Assembly (NCBI GenBank): GCA_945859605.1
Contig: OX243820.1
Location: 25,703,577-25,767,576, forward strand
Direction of reading: 5' to 3'
Source of the DNA: Lumbricus rubellus
Lineage: Eukaryota; Annelida; Clitellata; Crassiclitellata; Lumbricidae
DNA length: 64,000 bases
Part shown: positions 54,630 through 64,000 of the stretch, piece after piece
How the letters are laid out: the number at the start of each line of letters is the position of its first letter
Numbering within the stretch: position 1 is the first letter of the stretch
Notes under the pieces: model-generated
The model's input: the letters and a program-made list of their open reading frames with translations, nothing else
What the model was told of the DNA's origin: nothing
The model's database searches: none
Translations under genes and position numbers: made by a program

Positions 54630-55262
54630 ATATGTATGTAATATGTACATGTATGTACATGCATGTATGCATACATGTATATATTTATATGTATGCATGT
54701 ATGTATCTATATATGTCTGCATAATCTATGCGTATATGTATATATGCATGCATGTATGTAAGTGTGCATGTATGCATGCATGTATGTATGTATGTATGTA
54801 TGTATGTATGTATGTATGTATGTATGTATGTATGTATGCATGTATGTATGTATGTATGCATGTATGCATGTATGTATGCATGTATGTATGTATGTATGCA
54901 ATATGCATGTATGACATTGTATGTGTGTTTTATTTATTATAATTCGTGTGTATGTATGTATGTATGCATGTACACAATACATACATGCGTACATACCTAC
55001 ATACATATGAATATATGTATGCAAATATGTATGCATATATGTATGTATCTATGTATGTAATATGTATGTATGCATGTATGTGTGTGTATGTATGTATACA
55101 TGTACGTATGCATATATGGATAATGGATATATGTTTGCATATATGTATGCATGTAATATTTATGTATATGTGTGCATGTATGTATGCATCTATGTATGTA
55201 CATGTATGCATGCATGCATATTATGTTTGCTCTGTTTGTTTGTTTGTTTGTATGTATGCATA
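54630..55262. repeat. ATGT/ATGC microsatellite inside piggyBac-like element
   Basis: About 630 bp of TATG/CATG tetranucleotides with interruptions, enclosed by a GTGCCTACC inverted repeat. The His/Thr/Tyr and Met/Cys/Val open frames are artefacts. Confidence 0.95.
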
Positions 55263-55534
55263 TATGCATTTAGCTTGAGTCTAATAATATAGGTAGGCAC
55301 TGCAAATATTTAGAATATTGAATTGTCTCTCTGCCTAAAATATTGGATACATTGCATTGGAAGCCTCTACTAAGTACCAAACTGCTCAATGTCATCACAC
55401 ATGCTATCTGCATCAGACTGTATCATGGCAATCACCACTGATAAAGATAACTTACCCTGTGGCAGCTGGAAAAGGCAATTTACACTAAGACAAATAAGGC
55501 GATTACCAAATAATCTCATTTTTCTTCAAGAAAA

Positions 55535-55600
55535 ATATGAAGGGCGCTATATAAATTGTTGTAATGATTCAGTGAATGAATGAACAACTGAATGAATGAA
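55535..55600 (+). repeat. LINE/SINE-type 3' tail
   Basis: AAGGGCGCTATATAAATTG followed by GTAATGATTC and (TGAA)n, an isolated tail inside the piggyBac-like element. Confidence 0.65.
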
Positions 55601-56079
55601 TACTGATGGCAGTAGCGGACTCGATGTGGAGTTTTCAATGACTAAGTTATGTATTTCTCTACCATGTTCCCAAATGGGAACACAGTACCTGATGTGCCCA
55701 TTGTTCCCATTTGGGAACATCACATGTTTTCCAAACATTTCTACTCCAAAACATTTGATTTTTAAATTCACATTTGGCACAGTAGTTGCCATATTATGTA
55801 ACACTTAAATCCCATATGCACTTTTAAAATATTAAATTTCTTTCCTTTTGTGTAAACCAAAAACCCCAAACAGCCGAATTTTGACAAAAACTCGCAACTT
55901 CAAAGATGGCTGCCACATACAAAACATTTCTACAAACTCATTATTAGGCTAAAATATTGTACCTAGACTATTTAACAGTCAATAGATGCAAACAGGAACA
56001 AAATTGAACAAAACACTTATTTTATATTTAAATCCGCCCGAGTGTTCCCAAATGGGAGCAATGGGCGCTAATGGGTTAA

Positions 56080-56759
56080 AAGTATAAGCTTAAATGACTA
56101 TTGGAAAAAGCAGTTAGGTGGCGCCTGATGCTGGAAGACAATTATTATGCAGGTGTCTTGCAGCATTCATGACTACATAATAATTTTCTAACAATTTAAC
56201 GACAAGAGTGTATAGGGCCTATATAATAGGCCGATTAAAGCGACTGCGAAAATCGTCTACAAATCCCTACAGCTCGTCGTTAAACATTCTTCTAATTTAT
56301 GTATATGTTAGCAATAAATGCGCTAGATAACTGCCCCTAAAATGAAACAGCAGAATTGCAAAATGAAAACCTATAAACGTAGTCGATTTATGAGTGTGGC
56401 CACCATCAGCCACGAATGATGATCGAGGGGAGTTGCTCTACTTCATTGTCTAGAATCATAGTTACTCGATAATCGACCATCGCCCACTAACTATAATCGG
56501 GCAGCGGACATAAACTGCGGCAATTACATTCGTAATGTATTGCTGTGGCTAATAGCTATCGGCGCCCACATGACTACAAGATGTCAGCGTTTCACTGGCA
56601 GGGGTTGCACGAAAGGTTATCAGACTGTGCTGCTATCAATGTATCTCGAGCACTGGGTCCGACACAGTCGTCAGTACTGCAGACGCTACTCACGGAACCC
56701 ATCCAAGACTGCCCTGTAGAATGTCGGAACGTAATTGCTCAGCACTTAGGCTACTTAAT
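56080..56759. other. No gene recognised
   Basis: Anonymous DNA; a 100-codon frame from 56545 has no recognisable domain before it enters the LINE fragment. Confidence 0.5.
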
Positions 56760-57290
56760 GAGAAAAACTTTTAAAATAAGAATGCTTTATAATGCTTTAT
56801 TATCATGTAAACCAAAGTGGCGCTGTATGGCTGTGAAACTTGGACGCTAAGGGTGGAAGACAAAAAGAGAATATCAGCATTTGAGATGACAACATATAGA
56901 AAGATGCTGAGAGTCAGCTGGAGGGAATTTAGAACAAATGAATCTATACTGGAAGAGATACAGCCGGAACGGCGCCTGCTGGAGGTGGTGAAAGCAAGGA
57001 AGCTTAACTACTTCGGACATATGATCCGAGCAGACAAGCTGCCGGCATTCATATGTCAGGGCTATGTGGATGGAAAAAGGGCCCGAGGAAGGCCGAGTAG
57101 AAGATGGATGGATGACGTGGAGGAGTGGACGGGGATGGCGATGGTGGACTGCGTGAGGACCGCGAGGAACAGAGAACAATGGAGGAGGATGACGTCGTCG
57201 ACTCTGATCCCCAATCCGCAGCAATGAGGATGGGCACGACGACGACGACGACGACGACGAAACCAAAGTGCGGTTATGCAATTGGATTAA
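56760..57290 (+). mobile_element. 5'-truncated LINE, RT C-terminal fragment
   Basis: The plus strand shows a frame-shifted start (TFKIRMLYNALLS), then ALYGCETWTLRVEDKKRISA, ARKLNYFGHMIRADKLPAFI, GKRARGRPSRRWMDDVEEW and RTARNREQWRRM, ending at 57227. This is the same domain order as the minus-strand fragment at 34454-35240 but a different family. The 3' end carries (GAC)n (57235-57262) and AATAAA (57286). The last 136 codons are open, so it is younger than the other fragment. Confidence 0.87.
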
Positions 57291-57582
57291 TAAAGATTAT
57301 ACTGACTTAAGCCTACTTACTTAGACGTAGGCCTAGGCCTAGGTCTATACACTGTTAGCCATAGCCACGCGATTCGCGTGTAGTATTATTTGCATATTAT
57401 ACTTGAAGAAACCGAAAGTGTCGCAAGAATAATGTCTCAGAAAATTAAAATTTTCGTCTGAAGTCGGAGAAATGATCATAATGATCAGTAGACCATGGCC
57501 TACTGTTGGAGTCCGACAGATGTTCACAAAATACAATTAAGACAGGGTTTTAATCTTCTGACATAATATAATCTTGCATATT
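57291..57582. other. No gene recognised
   Basis: Contains overlapping TAGGCCTA motifs (57324-57341). Otherwise anonymous. Confidence 0.5.
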
Positions 57583-57792
57583 GTGTGGCGCGGCGGTGTA
57601 GTGATTATGTTCGTTGCCTTGCAGTCGGAGCTAGGGTTGCAGATTCAAATCCACCTCAAGCCGCCGCGTAGGGACCTTGAGCAAGTCTTTCGCTTGCAAT
57701 TGCGCTTCGGTGCCAAAACTCCGATGCAGTAGCCTAAGTGCGCTGTAGTCGGAACGCCTCTGAGTAGAGAGTATGAATGGGCGCTATTAATA
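57583..57792 (+). mobile_element. tRNA-derived SINE
   Basis: Plus-strand copy with head GTGGCGCGGCGGTGTAGTGA and degraded B box (AGATTCAAATCC). The body is GCCGCCGCGTAGGGACCTTG and the 3' end ACGCCTCTGAGTAG and GGGCGCTATTAATATGG. It is partly diverged. Confidence 0.88.
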
Positions 57793-58226
57793 TGGAAATG
57801 GAGAAAAATTAAATAAATAAATAAAATAAGTATTACCAGACAATATATTGTCATATGTTCAAAATATTATGTTCACGAGCGTTTGCAGATAAATTGTGAA
57901 AATAAGTCTAAGCTTTTATTTATTCGATTGATAAAATAATAGGCTAAGTAGAATATCACGTGATTATATAAACACAACTTGATGACTGACGTAGGCTATA
58001 GGCTACTCTAGGTCCGACTCGTCCAGTGATATGTACACCCAATCGAAACAAACGAATGGCGCGCGGGATAGAAGTTCTAAGAAAAAATAAGATGATCTTA
58101 CTAAGGATTTGCACAAATCAACGTGCGTATATAGAGGAAGACATAATAATAGCGTCGCTGTCTGATTATTGAGACAAATGCACCACTTGTGCTAGTAGCC
58201 TATATCGCACTCTCGATCACGGGACT
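57793..58226. other. No gene recognised
   Basis: Anonymous AT-rich DNA. Confidence 0.5.
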
Positions 58227-58605
58227 CATAGGCGTTGGAGACGGGGGTCCAGGGGGGGGGGGGGCAAATGCCCCCCCAAATTTCGGGCAAGTCTGATTTT
58301 TCGGGCAAGCAGACCCGGAAAAATAAAAAAAGTTTTTAAATTTTTAAATTTTTAAAAAAATTTCCGGGTCTTCTTGTCCGAAAAATCAGACTTGCCCGAA
58401 CAAAAAAGGTCGTCAAACCTTTCGGGCAAAAAGTAACGAAAAATTTCAGAAGATTTCGGCCCGATGACTAAAAAAGTCGTCAGAATTTTTCGGGCAAACG
58501 TAACGGAAATTTTTCTTCAGAATTCGGAGCGATGGAAAAAATTTTTCGGGCAAAAGTCTAATTGTTGCCCCCCCCCCCAACACTGAAATGTCCCCTACGC
58601 CTATG
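58227..58605. mobile_element. hAT-type MITE, CATAGGCGT family
   Basis: A 379-bp element with ends CATAGGCGTTGG and CCCTACGCCTATG. Perfect 8-bp duplications ACGGGACT lie at 58219-58226 and 58606-58613. The near-palindromic centre (ACCCGGAAAAAT ... ATTTCCGGGT, about 58313-58372) and repeated TTTCGGGCAA phrases give a strong hairpin. There are runs of 12 G and 9 C. Confidence 0.95.
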
Positions 58606-59532
58606 ACGGGACTGTTACAGTAGCCTATACATCAGCAGGTCACGTGCTTAAATATTTGATGACGTTCATTCACGCTTTAGAACTCACCAGCCTAACCAAC
58701 GAGACGCCGCTAGATGTCTATCAACAACCACGTCACATCCGGAAGGGCATGTGACATTTCTTTCACCGATGAAACTTTTCGGTTGCTGCACCCAGAAGTG
58801 ATTGATATAGCCTACCAGTTACTTCGTAAGTTCGTGCTCATCAGATTTGTAAGTGTGCGTGGATACACATACACGATTGTGGAGCTATACACAACCACAA
58901 AGACACATGAAAGGAGACAGCCATGCTCACCGACAGACACGTACGCACACTGACAGGCAGAGTGACGTAGAGATATTGAATGTTGTCTGGTCAATTGCTG
59001 TTTAAAGAGCACGTAACGATGTCGTTTGCAAAGACAATTACGCCGCCATTAGCGCTGTCCATTTGAGAGCAAGGAGGGCCTTGCAGGCAGTCGACGGAGT
59101 CGAGCGCTGGTAGGAAGAGAGGGAGGAATGGAGGGAGAAGGAGCTCCAGGAGCGGCGGATGCTAGGCGTGGCAACAGAGGAGAGGGAGAGGAGAAGGAGG
59201 AGGAGGAAGGAAAGGTGGGAGAGGGGAAAGAGAAGGATGTCCTCGACAGATGTTCGGCAATTTGTTCCTTCATCGTTCGTCAACTTCGTTATGTTCGTTT
59301 CGTCATTCGTACACAATTATACTACACACAAGCATATGTTTCATTGAAGCATGCTTTCACGCGCATCAACTTCATTTGTATTCATACAATGATGATTATA
59401 CGATATAATATTATATGCATCGATATTATGTAAGGCTTGTAAGCCATCCACATAATGTATACAATCTGTTATTCCTTCTGAATAATTTGTACCCGGGATG
59501 AGAAATGTAGATCTATAACACAGGCTTAGACT
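58606..59532. other. No gene; purine-rich tract 59105-59245
   Basis: A GGAGGAGAAGG-rich tract encodes Glu/Arg-rich frames on the plus strand with no recognisable domain. The rest is anonymous. Confidence 0.5.
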
Positions 59533-59699
59533 CAGTGGTGTAGTCCTAAAAAATGAAGTGGGGGAACGCTCAAAATGAAGTGGGGGAACGCTCTTTATAA
59601 TAATATTAGTAGTGGTAGTATTAGTATTAATATTCCATTATCCCTGGAAAAAAGTGGGGGAACGGCGTTCCCCCGCGTTCCCCCTCCACTACACCACTG
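59533..59699. mobile_element. hAT MITE, CAGTGGTGTAG ends
   Basis: A 167-bp element with ends CAGTGGTGTAG and CTACACCACTG. Perfect 8-bp duplications CTTAGACT lie at 59525-59532 and 59700-59707. It contains a repeated AAGTGGGGGAACG phrase. Confidence 0.96.
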
Positions 59700-59707
59700 C
59701 TTAGACT

Positions 59708-61617
59708 TAATTCATACGGGCTGCATCAACGTAAAGGCCTATTGATCAATTTACTTCTAAAATTTCTATATTAGCCTTTTCTATTTTTATTCGCTTAGAA
59801 TTTAATTCTCTGGCGCCGTTCTGAATACGAGTGTTATCGACCACGGTCGTAAGAGGGACACTTGCCCCTTGAAAAACTTATCCTAGTTTTTAAATGCCTT
59901 AAAAAATTCTTCGCACTGTAATGATGCCAAAGAAACTGCGAAATGTAACTTTAAATAAGAATTTTTAAAAATTAATTAATAAAAATATCTAGGCCTACGG
60001 ATACCTATGTCAGCGAACACGTTGTAGCAGTAAGGCACAGAGTTCGAGCAATCCGCTGTGATTTACTGTCAAGGTATAGGGCCAATAAAATAGGATCGCA
60101 TCCATGTTTTCATCAGTACCGTTGAAGTCTTATATATTGGAAATAGAAGGATAGGTATACAGCAGCCCGCAGCGTCTGCATCCAGGCATTGTTTTTGTAT
60201 GGTAATCTGTTTTGTTTTTTTATAATGGTAATCGTGAGATATGTAAAAATAATTCTACTGTTCCTCAGATTCGTTTTTGCGGCGTATAACCCTACATGGC
60301 AGAGGAGCGGTGCCAATGGATGATTAGGCTAAACCTTTGCAAAGGCACATTACTTTAAGTCTTGAAGAAAAGAATGTGCCATAATTTCCCCATAAATATA
60401 TTCGTTCTCATGGTAACGGATATATGTGGGCGTCACTCCCAACGTCTGGACGATAGCCATAAAATTGGCGTATAATGGCTACCAAAATGTAGACGTATAA
60501 TACACTGCACAGTGGCTGTTGCAATGAGGTGCATGTCTCATGATAGGCTACGTACGTCTCACAGGTTCCATTAAACCTGTCACATGTCAATTGTCGTTGC
60601 AATTGCACGCAGCACGAAAGGTCAGATGAAACCTGGCTAATCAGCGCAAATGGCAGAAACATTTGCCAATTATTATGCGTTAAAGTTCTTAAAATAGGTC
60701 GTTAATCGACGCTGGGGCACACACAGAGAAAAGGCGTAATTCAATACAATTATAGCCTATGCATGCATAAGCTATTTGTATAAATATCATAAGAAATTAA
60801 TATAATTATGTAGCCTACATTGTGCCATGTAGGCCTATCAAGTCAAGCCCGTTTGTTGCCAGCGTCTAAGACCTGCTGCACCAGAAACGCCTATCGGGGT
60901 TTGTCACAAAAATAGGCCTATTATAATAATGACAAAAGGATTACCAGTAGGCCTATATCGTAGCTATTGGGGCCAACACTTTGCGCCCTAATGCTTTTTT
61001 TGGCATGGCGCAGACCACCATTTTCGAAACCTCAATGTGGCATATTTGTGTACCAATTTATCTTTAGATTTAGATAAAAATTCTTCTTATTTATTTTAAC
61101 CGGAAGAACGATTCGTCAAATATATTTTAAATGGAAAGTGCCTCCGTTTAAATGCAGTGGGATATTCCGGTCATTTATTCTAAATGAGAAAATTTCTTAT
61201 GCCTGAACTCAGCTGTTATTACGAGCGCAGAAAAGCAGATCTCGAGTTTGAGCTGGGTTGCCCCTGGTATTTGCCTCTTATAATAGATCGAATTATATAT
61301 AAACCCGTGCTTAAGGGCAATATCACTGGACTTATAGGGACTTAGGCTACATGTAGAAAATTGTATCAAAGATATTAAGCCATATACAACTTTTTACCAG
61401 AGTGATCTAAACGGTGATTGCTTACTAGGTTTAGCCTAAATCGTGCTTGTTGCTATATTTAATGACACTGCATGTGCCATATTATCAGGGATCATGATTA
61501 ATATCGCCCTCCTCCATTTTAAAGGCTTAGGACTGTCACTGCCAAAGTAGGCTACGAGCACTGTCGAGCAGTGACGGATTTAGGCCTATATTGTGCTGTG
61601 CATAAGCTTATATAGCC

Positions 61618-61618
<1 letters not shown>
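59708..61618. other. No gene recognised
   Basis: About 1.9 kb of anonymous DNA with several TAGGCCTA motifs (59992, 60824, 60913, 60949, 61580). A short repeat phrase at 61508-61570 is shared with 15163 and 53770. Confidence 0.55.
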
Positions 61619-61648
<30 letters not shown>

Positions 61649-61665
61649 TATATATATATTATATG
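61619..61665. repeat. (TA)n microsatellite
   Basis: TA run with an internal AATT interruption. Confidence 0.93.
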
Positions 61666-63257
61666 TCACGTTAATGAGAATGTGAAATCGCTGCTGAAAA
61701 ATCGTCCTCCGAACTTATCAACTTTTACAATCGACCAACATAAGAGACTCCTATCATTCAAGCCTCTTGGAACAACAGTCTTCTATACTGTTACTTTTAC
61801 ACAAGTGCTGCTGCGTTTGATTTTTATTCAGCAACATTTTAACATTTTAACATTTTAAAGTTGTCTTAAAGCCAAAGACGTCACTCCCTCTCCTCCTTTT
61901 CTATCCATTCGCATCTTCTTTCCCTCTGTCTTTAATCGTCTCCATTTCTTAGACGCGATTTCAATATTATGCTTTGTTCGTAATGTTAAGGTCACTCGCA
62001 GAGAACAAATATGGCATGACGGGGTAGAAAATGTTGATCTGGTAGGCCTATGCAAGACAAATTAATGTGCGCGAACAACTTGTCCAAAAAAGAGGAGGAC
62101 AAGGAGATGTTGAAGAAGAAGGAAAATGAGAAGGAGAATGAGAAGGAGAAGGAGAAGAGGCTGCAGGTAGAAAGGGTGGCGATCTAATGATAATGATGAT
62201 GACGACGACGATGAAGATGATAATGGCGGTTGTGACAATAATGATGGCAATCATGAACATCACGCACTGTGTATTCTGTGCTCATTTTATTATCAGCAGG
62301 TCATAACTGTGTACTCACTTAATCTCAGAGACAACATCGTCAAATTTACGCGAGAAGGTTCTCCACAGCAAAGTGCATTAAAAATTAACCCTTCGAAAAG
62401 GCTACATGAGTTTATTGAGGTTCAATCGTTAATGGCACATTTACAGTCCTCCATTTGTATATAAACAAAACAATTAGAATCAAACAAAGAACAGTTAAGT
62501 CTACTGAGGTATGAGTCCGTATGACATAAAGACTTAGGCTAGTCTAATTGTCTCGTCATTGTTCGATGAAAAAATATTAAGTCGAATAATCTTCTAGTTA
62601 GGCTAAATATAATAACAACATAAAACTTCTTCTGTAAATCTAGACTATAGGCCTAATAGTCCTACGTTATACGAATCTAAATTAGATTTATTGCCAGCTC
62701 GCAAATAATGTTGTCATAATATTGTTTTCTATTTAAAAAAATATGTATAGGCCTACGACAAAACAATAGACATGAATGCTGAACAACATCCAGGAAATAA
62801 TTCTAACTAATAGTGGAATCGTGAAGAGCTACAAAAATTATGTCCAGAGTGCGATTTGCATGGTAGGCCTAATCAAAAACAAAGGCAATTAAGTTGCCGA
62901 ATCATTTCTGCCATAAGTTCCATTGAGTCGCGTATTGTTCTATACCGTCCATTTAGCTGCTGTTGTCCATTTTTCGAGAGTAATCAGGAGTGTGCAGGTT
63001 CAAACAGTCGAAGTTAGTAGGTCTACTTTCCGTAAGTTTTCACCAATTTTGTCCATGTAATTACATAGACTTGTCCATTGGAGAAAAAACGCTGAAATCG
63101 AAACCCCCACGAAATCTGTTTCTGGCACGCCCCTGGCCCATCCCACTGCACGGGTCTACCCACAGATCGCACTCCGGTTTAGTCTGCCTATAGTACTGTA
63201 CGAAATACGAGGTCCAACTGAACTGCAATTACCGTCCGTCTGCCTCCCCCTCACCAC
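61666..63257. other. No gene; purine-rich and GAT tract at 62080-62225
   Basis: GAGAAG-rich stretch and GAT/GAC triplets at 62080-62225. The rest is anonymous and is presumably the 3' flank of the frizzled gene. No polyadenylation site was assigned. Confidence 0.55.
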
Positions 63258-63998
63258 TCAGACGTGACTGAGAGATATCGTCTTGCTCCTGCAGTCCTGG
63301 CTGAGCAGAGTGGGACTACCGATGATGTACTTCGCCTGTATCAGCAGCTCGTCGTCATTGGCAACGTGCACCATCTCGTTTCGTTGCCTGGCGCTCCTCC
63401 TGCACGGACACAGCCATCGGCGGGAGCAGTTCGACCACGACTCCAGCGTCTTCCGACTCCAGATCCAGAACCCCGAGGAGATTCCGACGACGATGCTCAT
63501 GAAGTACTTGAGGATGAAGATGGAGAACTCCGGATGCGGCGACGATGAGGATGCTGCTGCTTCATGGTGGTTGCTGCTGCTGAGACAGGGACAGAGGATG
63601 GCTGCTTCATCCCAGCTGCCACGGAAGCGTCTTTCGTAGAGGTAGCAGCAGACGACCGTCGTCGCCGGCACAGTGTAGAGCACGGAAGCCAGTCCAATTC
63701 GGATCATGAAGTGGTCGAGCTTGTCCGTCTTCGCCTGTCGTTGCTGCTTGATGACGCTGCGAATGCGGAACAGCGACACGAACCCAGCGACGAGGAATGA
63801 GGTTCCGACGAAGAGGTAGAGACCCAGAGGAGCAACGACGAACCAGGTGAGATTCGTGATGCTCTGGTTGCCCACGTAGCAGATCCCGGACAGCGGGTCC
63901 CCATCGATGGCCGACAGTGACAGAACAGCCACCGTTTTGGCGGTTGGGATGAGCCATGCGGCCAGGTGGAAGTAGTGGGCGTAGCTGGCGATCGCTTC
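63258..63998 (-). CDS. fzd5/8: Frizzled 5/8 Wnt receptor, 3' part of gene
   Basis: Seven-pass Wnt receptor of the plasma membrane, signalling through Dishevelled. The frame enters from beyond the right edge and covers about 246 C-terminal residues, from EAIASYAHYFHLAAWLIPT. The landmarks of the Frizzled family follow: DGDPLSGICYVGNQ, GTSFLVAGFVSLFRIRSVIK, DHFMIRIGLASVLYTVPAT, KYFMSIVVGISSGFWIWS. The Dishevelled-binding KTxxxW is KTLESW, and the last residues SLSHV form a PDZ-binding end. The AAWLxP, DGDPxxGICYVGNQS and FRIRSVIKQQ phrases and the SLSHV end fit the Fzd5/8 subfamily best. No intron interrupts this part. The cysteine-rich Wnt-binding domain and first helices lie outside the window. 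Confidence 0.95.
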   Translation of the reverse strand, partial: EAIASYAHYFHLAAWLIPTAKTVAVLSLSAIDGDPLSGICYVGNQSITNLTWFVVAPLGLYLFVGTSFLVAGFVSLFRIRSVIKQQRQAKTDKLDHFMIRIGLASVLYTVPATTVVCCYLYERRFRGSWDEAAILCPCLSSSNHHEAAASSSSPHPEFSIFILKYFMSIVVGISSGFWIWSRKTLESWSNCSRRWLCPCRRSARQRNEMVHVANDDELLIQAKYIIGSPTLLSQDCRSKTISLSHV

Positions 63999-64000
63999 CT

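Larger units (their letters stand above)
54177..56075. mobile_element. piggyBac-like non-autonomous element with palindromes
   Basis: Flanked by TTAA at 54173-54176 and 56076-56079, with ends CCCATTAAAGCCC and GGGCGCTAATGGG. TTAA duplication and CCC ends fit piggyBac. The palindrome GTTCCCAWWTGGGAAC occurs at 54308, 54345, 55666 and 55703, with a near copy at 56044. The two pairs sit in inverted segments of about 58 bp. Inside lie an inverted GTGCCTACC...ATTAGACTC pair (54596-54617 and 55274-55300), a long ATGT microsatellite and a LINE/SINE-type tail. No transposase was seen. Confidence 0.8.

Noticed and set aside
52439..55292. Long His/Thr/Tyr, Met/Tyr/Val/Cys, poly-Asp, poly-Gly and poly-His frames
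   Set aside because: Direct translations of ATGT, GAT and GGT microsatellites.
63264..63800. Plus-strand and alternative minus frames over frizzled
   Set aside because: Shadows in a GC-rich coding region; the frizzled frame has clear family motifs.

Overview
The window looks like intron-poor, repeat-saturated nuclear DNA of an animal, most likely a marine deuterostome invertebrate such as an echinoderm, hemichordate or cephalochordate. The reasons are a Frizzled 5/8 gene, a small cluster of intronless class A GPCR genes, and a Gmr1-type Ty3/gypsy retrotransposon, a group known mainly from deuterostomes. Tetranucleotide microsatellites are abundant and hAT-type MITEs are dense. The species cannot be fixed from the sequence. 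The octamer TAGGCCTA occurs about 46 times by eye, where roughly one is expected.

Host genes are few. Three paralogous, single-exon rhodopsin-class receptors lie at 9439-10461 (-), 16006-17049 (+, broken by one stop codon) and 30650-31684 (-). The last 740 bases hold the 3' part of a frizzled 5/8 gene on the minus strand, running off the right edge. No other host gene, tRNA gene or rRNA gene was recognised.

Layout: 1-9 kb holds tRNA-derived SINEs, microsatellites and a fold-back element with seven copies of a 19-bp motif (7345-8297). 9-17 kb holds receptors 1 and 2 with their duplicated 5' flanks (the second inverted), a 206-bp satellite and a Helitron. 17-23 kb holds hAT MITEs, a local tandem duplication and a second copy of the 5.3-6.7 kb segment. 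23.8-37.5 kb is a large direct segmental duplication (about 23.85-30.6 against 31.9-37.5 kb) around receptor 3. Insertions present in only one copy reveal their own empty sites. 37.5-44 kb is SINE/LINE debris, a fold-back MITE and microsatellites. 44,196-50,830 is a nearly pristine LTR retrotransposon: 1006-bp LTRs with one mismatch and a 5-bp target duplication. It carries gag, protease, the integrase zinc-binding module and RNase H, but has lost the integrase core and reverse transcriptase. 51-57 kb holds MITEs, long microsatellites and a 1.9-kb piggyBac-like element with repeated palindromes. 57-63 kb is SINE, MITE and anonymous DNA, followed by frizzled.

How things work together: each receptor travels with a 5' flank module, so the cluster grew by duplication and inversion of gene-plus-promoter blocks. 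One block (23.8-25.9 kb) has no receptor left. The SINEs and several LINE 3' fragments share a GGCGCTATA-type 3' end, which suggests that a LINE mobilises the SINEs.
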